Below, piece by piece: positions 40,467-47,402 of a stretch of 47,402 nt of DNA. Position 1 is the stretch's first letter; every line of letters begins with the position of its first letter. The position numbers and the translations under genes were made by a program. Location of the stretch: contig NZ_JOCB01000064.1 in NCBI RefSeq assembly GCF_000718775.1, forward strand, positions 1-47,402, in the 5' to 3' direction. Source of the stretch: Streptomyces sp. NRRL S-31 (GTDB lineage: Bacteria > Actinomycetota > Actinomycetes > Streptomycetales > Streptomycetaceae). Below the pieces are notes generated by a model. That model ran no database searches and was not told the origin of the DNA. It saw nothing but the letters and a program-made list of their open reading frames with translations.

Positions 40467-41375
40467 TCACTTGACCGCGCCCGCCATCACCCCGGACACG
40501 AACTGCCGCTGGAACGCGAAGAACACGGCCAGCGGGATCACCATGGAGATGAACGCGCCGGGTGCCAGCACGTCGATGTTGTTGCCGAACTGCCGTACCT
40601 GCGTCTGGAGGGCGACCGTGACCGGCTGCGTGCCCGACTTGGTGAACACCAGCGCGACCAGCATGTCGTTCCACACCCACAGGAACTGGAAGATGCCGAG
40701 GCTGGCGATCGCGGGCCCGCCGAGCGGCATCACCACCCGTGCGAACAGCCGGAGTTCACCGGCGCCGTCCAGCCGGGCCGCCTCCAGCAGCTCGCGCGGG
40801 ATCTCCGCGAAGAAGTTGCGCAGCAGGAACACCGCGAACGGCAGTCCGAAGCCGGTGTGGAACAGGACCACCCCGAGGATGGAGCCGAACAGGCCGATGT
40901 CACCGAAGAGTTCGGCGATCGGGATCAGCGCCACCTGGACCGGCACCACCAGCAGGCTCACCACGCCCAGGAACCACCAGTCCCGGCCCGGGAACTCCAT
41001 CCACGCGAAGGCGTACCCGGTCAGCGCCCCGATCACCACCACGAGGACCGTCGCCGGGACCGTGATCAGCACGGTGTTCAGCAACGAGTGGGTGATGTCG
41101 GAGTTCTCCAGCAGCTTCCGGTAGCTGTCCACGGTCAGCTGGGAGGGCTTCGTGAACACCGTCCACCAGCCGCTCGCGCTCATGTCCTCGGGCGCGCGCA
41201 GCGAGGAGACGAGCAGACCGATGGTCGGCACCAGCCAGAACAGACCCACGACGATCAGCACCACGCGGACCAGGCCGCCGCTCAGCGCGTCGGCGATCCG
41301 GGAGCCGGCCGACCGCCCGGCCCGCACCGGTGCCGCCGCCCGAGCCTTCCCGGCGCTCTCGGCGGTCGCCGTCAT
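40467..41375 (-). CDS. ABC sugar transporter permease, MalG-like
   Basis: A 302-residue inner-membrane component of a CUT1 carbohydrate importer. About six helices follow a 35-residue cytoplasmic tail, and the EAA loop that docks the ATPase reads EIPRELLEAARLDGAGELRLFARVVMPL. Its ATG overlaps the stop of the MalF-like gene as ATGA, so the two permeases are made together. No ATPase gene is present; in Streptomyces the shared ATPase MsiK commonly serves such systems. The substrate is unknown. Confidence 0.92.
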   Translation of the reverse strand: MTATAESAGKARAAAPVRAGRSAGSRIADALSGGLVRVVLIVVGLFWLVPTIGLLVSSLRAPEDMSASGWWTVFTKPSQLTVDSYRKLLENSDITHSLLNTVLITVPATVLVVVIGALTGYAFAWMEFPGRDWWFLGVVSLLVVPVQVALIPIAELFGDIGLFGSILGVVLFHTGFGLPFAVFLLRNFFAEIPRELLEAARLDGAGELRLFARVVMPLGGPAIASLGIFQFLWVWNDMLVALVFTKSGTQPVTVALQTQVRQFGNNIDVLAPGAFISMVIPLAVFFAFQRQFVSGVMAGAVK

Positions 41376-42715
41376 CGCCGCACCTCCCGCCGCAGCCGGC
41401 GCATGTTGAACAGCATCACGGGGATCACGAGCAGCAGCAGGAACACCGAGATCGCGCTCGCGACGCCCGGCCGGCCCTCCGCGAAGCCCTTGCGGTACAG
41501 CTCCAGCGCCAGCACGTTCGCGTCGTCCTGGGAGGAGCCCGGCGCGATGATGAACACCAGGTCGAAGACCTTCAGCACGTTGATCATCAGCGTGACGACG
41601 ACCACCGCCAGCACCGGCGCCAGCAGCGGCACGGTCACCTTGCGGAACACCTGCCACTCGGTGGCGCCGTCCACCCGCGCCGCCTCCAGCAGCTCCCGGG
41701 GCACGCCCGCGAGCCCGGCCGCGATCAGCACCATCGCGAAGCCCGCCCACATCCACACGTACGCCCCGATGATCGCCGGGGTGACCAGCGCCGGGCCGAG
41801 CCAGCCGACCCCGTCGTACGGCTCCCGGAAGTTGCTCTCCGGCAGCCTGAGCCGGGCCCCGTCGGCCGCGGCGGGCAGCGTGAAGGTGCCGTCCCCGGCC
41901 GCCTTTGCGGCGGCGACGACCTCGCCGTCCTTCACCGCCTCGATCCGCATGCCCGCGTACCCCACCTCGGACGGGTCGGGCACGCCGAGCTTCCCGACGC
42001 CCTTGCCGCGGGTGAAGTCCTGCCAGGCGGTGCCGGTGACCTTGCCCGGCTCCGGCCGCGCTGCGACGGCCTCGCGCACCCCGTCCGGCAACCGGTCCGG
42101 GGCCACCCCGACGAGCGGCAGGGCGACCGGCCGCCCGGCACGGACGGGGGCCTCGGTGATGAAGCCCCCGCCGTCCGGCCGGAGCGGGGAGCTGCGGCCC
42201 GGGTGGGCCTTCGGGAACGCCGACGACTGCGCGAACGTGTCGTGCACGCCCACCCACACCGCGTTCGCGACGCCCTTGTCCGGGTCCTGGTCGTACACCA
42301 GCCGGAAGATGATCCCGGCGGCCAGCATCGAGATCGCCATCGGCATGAAGACGACCAGCTTGAACGCGGTTCCCCAGCGCACCCGTTCGGTCAGCACCGC
42401 GAAGACCAGGCCGAGCGCGGTGGAGACCGTCGGCGCGAACACCACCCAGACGACGTTGTTCCGCAGGGCGGTGCGGATGCCGTCGTCGGTGAACAGGGTC
42501 CGGTAGTTGTCGACCCCGGCGAAGCCGTCGCCGGAGCTGTCGTAGAAGCTGCGGACGACCGAGTACCCGATCGGGTAGACCACGAGCGCGCCGAGCAGCA
42601 CCAGGGCGGGCAGCAGGAACAGCGCTGCCACGGTCCTGCGGGTGCCGGTCACGCCTCTGCGACCGCGGGGCGCGGCGGGGCCCGGTGGGGTCCCGGCCGC
42701 CGCTGCCGACGCCAT
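41372..42715 (-). CDS. ABC sugar transporter permease, MalF-like with large extracytoplasmic loop
   Basis: A 447-residue permease. A basic N-terminus and the first helices are followed by a soluble insert at about residues 135-275 (Pro/Gly/Asp-rich, predicted outside). The remaining helices carry an EAA loop (GVPRELLEAARVDGATEWQVFRKVTVPL). E. coli MalF has a similar periplasmic loop that clasps the binding protein; most actinobacterial CUT1 permeases are near 300 residues. It starts seven bases after the stop of the binding-protein gene, in one operon. Confidence 0.9.
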   Translation of the reverse strand: MASAAAAGTPPGPAAPRGRRGVTGTRRTVAALFLLPALVLLGALVVYPIGYSVVRSFYDSSGDGFAGVDNYRTLFTDDGIRTALRNNVVWVVFAPTVSTALGLVFAVLTERVRWGTAFKLVVFMPMAISMLAAGIIFRLVYDQDPDKGVANAVWVGVHDTFAQSSAFPKAHPGRSSPLRPDGGGFITEAPVRAGRPVALPLVGVAPDRLPDGVREAVAARPEPGKVTGTAWQDFTRGKGVGKLGVPDPSEVGYAGMRIEAVKDGEVVAAAKAAGDGTFTLPAAADGARLRLPESNFREPYDGVGWLGPALVTPAIIGAYVWMWAGFAMVLIAAGLAGVPRELLEAARVDGATEWQVFRKVTVPLLAPVLAVVVVTLMINVLKVFDLVFIIAPGSSQDDANVLALELYRKGFAEGRPGVASAISVFLLLLVIPVMLFNMRRLRREVRR

Positions 42716-42722
42716 GGCCGGA

Positions 42723-44102
42723 TCAGCCCTTGTTCCCGTACGCCGCCGCCGCGTCCTTCTCCAGCCGCGCCTGGGCGCCCGCGACGTCCCCCGGATTCTT
42801 CAGGAAGTCCTGGAGGTCCTTCCACTCGCCCTTGCCGGGCGTCCCGCCGAAGGCCTGCGGCGCCTGGTCGGACATGTCGAAGCGGAAGTCGTCGCCGGAC
42901 GCGATCAGCGCCTCGGCGATCTTCCGCTGCACCGCGTTCGGGTAGGCCGTAAGCGGCACGTTCCTGTTCGGCGAGAGGTAGCCCCCGAGCTTCGCCTGGA
43001 TCGTGGCGGCGTCCGGGGAGGCGAGGAAGGTGACCAGGGCCTGCGCCGCCCTGGAGTCCTTCAGGATCACGGCCGCGTCACCGCCGGAGACCACCGGCGC
43101 GGCCGGGCCGACGGCCGGGAACGGGAACACCTTGGCGTCCGAGCCCACCTTCGCCTTGGTCTCCCCGATGTTGACCTGCACGAAGTCGCCCTCGTACACC
43201 ATCGCGGACTTCGGCTGGTCGCCACCGGTGAAGGTCTGGGTGACCGACTGCGGGAACTCCGTCTGGAGGGCGCCGTTCCGCCCGCCCGCCAGGTAGTCCT
43301 CGCGGCCCCAGAGCTGGGCCAGGGTGGTCAGGGCCTGCCGCACCGACGGATCGGTCCACTTGATCTTGTGCTGGGCGAGCTGGTCGTACTTCTCCGGGCC
43401 CGCCTGGGACAGGTAGACGTTCTCGAACCAGTCGGTCAGCGGCCAGCCGTCCGCGCCGGCCACCGAGAACGGGGTGACCCCGGAGTCGTACACCGCCCGC
43501 GAGGCGGTCAGCAGGTCCTGCCAGGTCTTCGGTTCCCGGGCGCCCGCGTTCTCGAAGACCTGGGTGTTGTACCAGATCAGCGACTTGTTGGCGGCCTTGT
43601 AGTAGACGCCGTACGGCTTGCCGTCGACCTTGCCGATGTCCTGCCAGCCCTGCGCGTAGTTCGCCGCCAGCTGCTTTTGGCCCTCCGGCCCGACCGGCTT
43701 GGCCCAGCCCTTCTCCACGGCCTGCTTGATGGCACCGGGCTGCGGCAGCAGCGCGACGTCCGGCGGCTGGCCGCCCGCGATCTTCGAGCCGAGGAAGTTG
43801 ATGATCGGGTCCTGCGCGGGGACGAAGGTGACCTTCGCGCCGGTGCGCTTCTCGAACTCGGCGAGGACCTGCTTGAAGTTGGCCTGCTCGCCGCCGGTCC
43901 AGACGGCGGACACCTCCAGACGGGCGCCGTCCAGCTTCGGCAGGGTGACGGTGGAACCGGTGGTCCCGCCGGTCCGCTCGCCGTGTCCCTTCTCGTCGTC
44001 GTCCCCGCCGGAGCACGCGGAGAGCGCGAGGGCTCCCGTGAGCAGGACGGCGAGCGTGGTGACGGCCCTGTGGTTCCGGAACGTGCTGCTCTTGCTGCGC
44101 AT
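42723..44102 (-). CDS. Extracellular sugar-binding lipoprotein of the ABC importer
   Basis: A 459-residue family-1 solute-binding protein. The signal peptide (about 1-29) ends in a lipobox with Cys30 (ALSAC), and an acidic Gly-rich linker tethers the mature domain (from about 50). The fold shows the usual SBP_bac_1 signatures, for example DVALLPQPGAI and TWQDLLTAS. It should bind an oligosaccharide outside the membrane and deliver it to the two permeases. The ATG at 44102 has GGGGAAG just upstream; longer in-frame starts lack a ribosome site and spoil the signal peptide. It is the first gene of the operon. Confidence 0.93.
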   Translation of the reverse strand: MRSKSSTFRNHRAVTTLAVLLTGALALSACSGGDDDEKGHGERTGGTTGSTVTLPKLDGARLEVSAVWTGGEQANFKQVLAEFEKRTGAKVTFVPAQDPIINFLGSKIAGGQPPDVALLPQPGAIKQAVEKGWAKPVGPEGQKQLAANYAQGWQDIGKVDGKPYGVYYKAANKSLIWYNTQVFENAGAREPKTWQDLLTASRAVYDSGVTPFSVAGADGWPLTDWFENVYLSQAGPEKYDQLAQHKIKWTDPSVRQALTTLAQLWGREDYLAGGRNGALQTEFPQSVTQTFTGGDQPKSAMVYEGDFVQVNIGETKAKVGSDAKVFPFPAVGPAAPVVSGGDAAVILKDSRAAQALVTFLASPDAATIQAKLGGYLSPNRNVPLTAYPNAVQRKIAEALIASGDDFRFDMSDQAPQAFGGTPGKGEWKDLQDFLKNPGDVAGAQARLEKDAAAAYGNKG

Positions 44103-44127
44103 CACTTCCCCGTTCGTCGTTCTTCGT

Positions 44128-44145
44128 TGAACGTCGCTGAACGTC
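44128..44145. promoter_or_regulatory. Direct repeats upstream of the ABC importer operon
   Basis: TGAACGTC occurs at 44128-44135 and 44138-44145, one helical turn apart, 26-43 bp before the binding-protein start. They may be regulator half-sites. The remaining 226-bp gap also holds a perfect 6-bp hairpin (44255-44260 with 44264-44269). Confidence 0.4.
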
Positions 44146-44285
44146 AGAACTCTGTCCGTGCGGTCCGGTGTACGCCGGGCCGCTCCGGGCGGGCAAGAGC
44201 GCCTGCGGGGTCCACCGGGGCATCGTGACCGGCTCGTGACCGTGGGTGTATGCGCACCGGTTTCCGGTGGCCGGGGCACGGAAGA

Positions 44286-44302
44286 TCCCCCGGCGCGGGG
44301 GA
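44286..44302 (-). terminator. Short GC hairpin downstream of the FtsK/EccC-like gene
   Basis: TCCCCCG (44286-44292) pairs perfectly with CGGGGGA (44296-44302) around a 3-base loop, 27 bp beyond the stop of the minus-strand gene. Confidence 0.55.
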
Positions 44303-44328
44303 CGGCACTTCGGAGGAGGGGCGGCACC

Positions 44329-47300
44329 TCAGAGGAGCGAGGGCACCTCCGCCGCCGAGACCTGGCGGGCCGCCCGCTCGACCGCGCTCGCCAGCAGGGC
44401 CAGGTCGGTCGGGCCGTTGCCCAGCTCCCGCACCGGCCGGCGGGCCGGCGGATCGCCCATGCGCTCCCAGTCCAGCGGGACCACCGTGGGCCGCTGCGTC
44501 GCGGTACGCGGGATGCGGCCCGTCACCCGGCCGCCCTGGAAGCCCACGGCCCGCCCGTCCGCGTACGCCAGCCTGCCCCGACCCGGCGCCGGCAGGTCCG
44601 GCCCGGGCTGGAAGGCGTCCAGCACGACCCGCAGGGCCGCCTGGCGGGCCGGCTCCGACTCCGCCGTACGGCCGCCGGTCCCGGCCGCCGCCACCAGGTG
44701 CACACCGAGTCGCTCGCCCTCCCGGGCGACCGCCTCCAGCGCCCGTATCACCGATCCGGCGGCGGGCCGGCCCGGTGAGCCGAGCGGAGGGGAGACCAGC
44801 GCGTCCAGGTCGTCCACGACCACCACCAGCCGGGGCAGCGGGGGCGCCGCCCCGGCGCTCCGCCTGGCCGCCGCGCCCGGCCGCAGACGGAGGGTCGAGC
44901 TGGGCGGCGCCTCTATGTCACCGGAGGCGGAGACACCGGCCATGGAGGCACCGGCGGCGGAGGCGGACGCGGTGCGCTGGGCGACGATCCGGCCGGACGC
45001 CTCCCGCCCCGCGTGCCACCCGGCGAAGTCCGACCGGCCCAGCAGCTCCGCCCGGCGTTTCAGCTCGGCGGCCAGTGACTGGGCGAACTCCCGCATGCGC
45101 ACCGGGTCGTTGGCGATCAGGTGGGTGGTCACGTGCGGTATGTCCGTAGCCACGCGCAGGCCCTCACCCCGGCCGGCGCCCGTGCCGACCCCGTCGCGGC
45201 CGTCCAGCAGCACCACGGCCAGCCGGTCCGGCCGCTCGGCGGCGGCCAGCGAGGCGACCACGGTCCGCAGCAGCTCGGTCCGGCCGCTGCCCGCCGGTCC
45301 CTCGATGAGCAGGTGCGGCCCGTCCGCCACCAGGTCGGCGGTGACCGGGCCGCGCGGCCCGGCGCCCAGCACCGCCCGCGCCCGCCCGCCCGGCGACTCG
45401 GTGTCGTCCGCCGCGTCCGCCCAGCGCGCCATCAGCGAGGCCGGGGTGGCCCGGGCCAGCCCCAGCTCGTCCAGCAGCCGCGCCGACAGCGGCAGCGGCG
45501 CGGCCACGCGCGCGTGCGGGTCGCCGGCCGGGTTGTCCGGGCGCAGCGGCGCCAGCGCCCGCGCGAACCGCTCCGCCCAGGCGGCGGAGACGGCGTCGAC
45601 GGTGGCGCTCGTCCCGGGGCCGGCCGGGCCGCCCGGCGCGACCCGCAGCAGCTGGAGCGCGGTGGCGACGTCACCGCTGAGCAGCGCCACGGCACCGCAG
45701 TGCCGGAACGTCGGCGTCACCGCGCACGCGGCCTCGTACGTCCGCGCCACCGGGGAGGCCGGCGAGGCGGGCTCGGTCTCGGCGAGGCACACCACGTGGA
45801 TACCGGCCCGCGGTCCGGCCACGGCCAGTCGCGCGAGGGCGTCGCGCAGCGCGGAGCCCCCAGGGTCCCCGTCCACCACGACGACGGTGAACGGCCCCGG
45901 GAACACGCCGGCGCCGGCCGGACCGGCGTCGTCCCGCGCCCAGGAGGGCCGGCGGACGGCCCCCTCGGCCCGGGCGCCCTCGCCGTGCGGGACGCGGCCG
46001 GGGGTCTCCCGGCTCGCGGCGCCGGTCGCCGGCTCCGCCCCGGGGACGACCGCGGGGCCGTGCGTGCCGGTCTTGGCGGAGGACGGGAAGGACCCGCCCC
46101 GGTCGTCGGTCCGGCCGTCGACGCGGGGGTGCCCGGTGTCGCGGAGGTGTCCGGCAGCGCCCGGCGCGCCCGGCGCGCCGGGTGTGCCGGTTCCGGCGGT
46201 GGGTGCGAAGGACGCGCTCCGGTCGTCGGTCCGGCCGTCGACGCGGGGGTGCCCGGTGTCGCCGCGGGCGGCATCACCGGGGCGCCCGGCACCGCCCGGC
46301 GCGCCGGACGGGGCGGTGCGCCCCTCGGCACCGGCCGCCGCCGCGGGGTGCGCGTCGCCCGCCGTGCCGGGGCGGGCCGTCGTCCGGCCCGTCGCCGCGT
46401 GGTCGTCCAGCCGGCGCAGCAGCTCCTCCGCGCGGGCCGCCGCCTGTTCGCGGTCGTAGGCCAGCAGCAGGCGGCAGTCCTGGCCGTGGCCCGGCCGGAC
46501 GTGCGGCAGCCAGCCCAGCCAGGCCCACTCCGCGGTGCGGTCCGCGACCGGCCGCGCGTGGTCCGCGCTGATCAGCACGATCTCCAGCAGGTCGGGGGAG
46601 TGCAGCGCGGCGAGCTGGGCCAGCACCGCGCGGGCCAGCCCGGACAGCCGGGGGCGCGGGCCGGCGAGGCCCAGCGCGCCCGCCTCGCGCAGCGCGGCCG
46701 TCACGGGCACCGCCGGCAGCAGGCCCGAGCCGTCCGGCGCGCTCCGGTCGGCCGTGCCGAGCCGCACGGTCAGCGCCTCGGGGTGGTGCGGTCCGCGCTC
46801 CCACAGCCGGGGCCCGGGCCCCAGCGCCGTCAGCAGCAGCGCGGCGGGGTCCGGCCAGCTCTCCGGCCGACGCGGGGCAGCGGCCACGGGTCCGCCGGCG
46901 GCGCGGCCGGCCTCGTCGTACGCCGGCCCGGCGGCCTGCTCCCGGCGGGCGCCGGTCAGCCGCCGCGCCCAGGCGCCGAGCCCGCGCCGCCGGGGGCCCT
47001 GCGCGGCGTCCGCCGGTCCGGGGCGGGCGCCCTCCGGGAAGTCCGTGCCCCTGACCGGGGTGCCCTTCCGCCCGCCCGCCGGTACGTCCCCGGCAGCCGG
47101 TCCGCCGACCCCGGAGCGGCCCGCGTGCGTGTCCGCGCCGGACCCGGTGCCGGGCGCGCCGGAGGACGCGGACCAGCTTTCCACGCCCGGTGCCCCGGCC
47201 TGTCCCGGCACCACCGGTGACTGCCCGCGCCGGTGCTCCTGGGCCCCCGCGCCCGCGCCGGCGGCACCCCAGCCGCCGGCGTCGTGACGGTCGTACGCGT

Positions 47301-47402
47301 GCTGCGCGCCCCCGCCCGCGCCCCGGACGCCTCCGTCCGTCCCGGCGCCCGGCGCGCGCGTGGCGTCCCCGCCCCAAGCCGGCTCCCCGGCCCCGCCCGG
47401 AC
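44329..47402 (-). CDS. FtsK/SpoIIIE-EccC-like ATPase, C-terminal part (truncated by window edge)
   Basis: The minus-strand frame is open from the window end to the stop at 44329 (about 1020 residues). The first about 190 residues and a middle stretch are low-complexity Gly/Ala/Pro/Arg linkers. Between them lies a domain with LTVRLGTADRS and VLISADHARPV, seen in EccC-like multi-ATPase proteins. The C-terminal domain has a P-loop-like GPAGSGRTEL, in which Arg replaces the invariant Lys, and a Walker B-like RLVVVVDDLDAL. Such proteins use ATPase modules in type VII secretion or DNA pumping; in streptomycetes some are fused to an N-terminal FHA domain, which would lie outside this window. The function cannot be fixed from this fragment. 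Confidence 0.75.
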   Translation of the reverse strand, partial: PGGAGEPAWGGDATRAPGAGTDGGVRGAGGGAQHAYDRHDAGGWGAAGAGAGAQEHRRGQSPVVPGQAGAPGVESWSASSGAPGTGSGADTHAGRSGVGGPAAGDVPAGGRKGTPVRGTDFPEGARPGPADAAQGPRRRGLGAWARRLTGARREQAAGPAYDEAGRAAGGPVAAAPRRPESWPDPAALLLTALGPGPRLWERGPHHPEALTVRLGTADRSAPDGSGLLPAVPVTAALREAGALGLAGPRPRLSGLARAVLAQLAALHSPDLLEIVLISADHARPVADRTAEWAWLGWLPHVRPGHGQDCRLLLAYDREQAAARAEELLRRLDDHAATGRTTARPGTAGDAHPAAAAGAEGRTAPSGAPGGAGRPGDAARGDTGHPRVDGRTDDRSASFAPTAGTGTPGAPGAPGAAGHLRDTGHPRVDGRTDDRGGSFPSSAKTGTHGPAVVPGAEPATGAASRETPGRVPHGEGARAEGAVRRPSWARDDAGPAGAGVFPGPFTVVVVDGDPGGSALRDALARLAVAGPRAGIHVVCLAETEPASPASPVARTYEAACAVTPTFRHCGAVALLSGDVATALQLLRVAPGGPAGPGTSATVDAVSAAWAERFARALAPLRPDNPAGDPHARVAAPLPLSARLLDELGLARATPASLMARWADAADDTESPGGRARAVLGAGPRGPVTADLVADGPHLLIEGPAGSGRTELLRTVVASLAAAERPDRLAVVLLDGRDGVGTGAGRGEGLRVATDIPHVTTHLIANDPVRMREFAQSLAAELKRRAELLGRSDFAGWHAGREASGRIVAQRTASASAAGASMAGVSASGDIEAPPSSTLRLRPGAAARRSAGAAPPLPRLVVVVDDLDALVSPPLGSPGRPAAGSVIRALEAVAREGERLGVHLVAAAGTGGRTAESEPARQAALRVVLDAFQPGPDLPAPGRGRLAYADGRAVGFQGGRVTGRIPRTATQRPTVVPLDWERMGDPPARRPVRELGNGPTDLALLASAVERAARQVSAAEVPSLL
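46099..46262. repeat. 120-bp in-frame duplication with a 44-bp perfect core
   Basis: The block at 46099-46142 recurs without mismatch at 46219-46262, exactly 120 bp apart, with weaker similarity in the flanks. It encodes two copies of DTGHPRVDGRTDDR in the disordered linker of the FtsK/EccC-like protein. Confidence 0.93.

Overview
The window is very GC-rich, uses G/C at nearly every third codon position, and relies often on GTG starts and leaderless-looking promoters. Gene content and order (mtrB tail, lpqB, comF-like gene, hpf, response regulator, secA, Rv3235-family gene, large NAD-glutamate dehydrogenase, ohr/ohrR) are those of a Streptomyces core chromosome. As I remember it, the order parallels the SCO3012-to-SCO2978 stretch of S. 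coelicolor. No tRNA, rRNA, IS element, prophage or CRISPR was seen. Nothing was aligned or searched, so family names rest on motifs and recall.

Region 1 (1-12.8 kb) is an actinobacterial housekeeping block. It starts with the end of the MtrB sensor kinase, overlapped by lipoprotein LpqB, followed by a ComF-like phosphoribosyltransferase, the long ribosome hibernation factor with a structured leader, and an orphan-type LuxR-family response regulator. On the opposite strand lie a YcaQ/AlkX-type DNA glycosylase and a GNAT acetyltransferase. Then come secA with a clear terminator, an Rv3235-family protein (minus), a DUF6912-like protein, a HAD hydrolase and a DJ-1/PfpI protein (minus).

Region 2 (12.8-20.1 kb) holds the 1647-residue NAD-dependent glutamate dehydrogenase, whose leader can fold into nested perfect stems, and a multi-pass GT-C-like membrane protein.

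Region 3 (20.1-40.3 kb) looks like a wall teichoic acid or related cell-wall glycopolymer locus. It contains four GT2-TagF fusion proteins (one at 21737-23974, three in tandem at 33564-40312), two free-standing GT2 enzymes whose layout resembles TarS/TarP, a TagG/TagH exporter, GalE, and two GT-C membrane glycosyltransferases. A TetR regulator is divergent from tagGH, and two operator-like 25-bp repeats lie between them. An ohrR/ohr peroxide-resistance pair sits inside the locus. The likely logic is that nucleotide sugars are supplied in part by GalE, GT2 and TagF domains polymerise and decorate a phosphate-containing glycan on a lipid carrier, TagGH exports it, and GT-C enzymes act outside. 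The TagF-family proteins show complementary degeneration: one has lost its GT2 DxD motif but keeps TagF motifs, while another keeps GT2 but has lost the TagF HGTPLK and DYSS motifs.

Region 4 (40.4-47.4 kb) is an ABC sugar importer operon (binding protein, MalF-like permease with a large loop, MalG-like permease, no ATPase) and the 3' part of a large FtsK/SpoIIIE-EccC-like ATPase that runs off the window.
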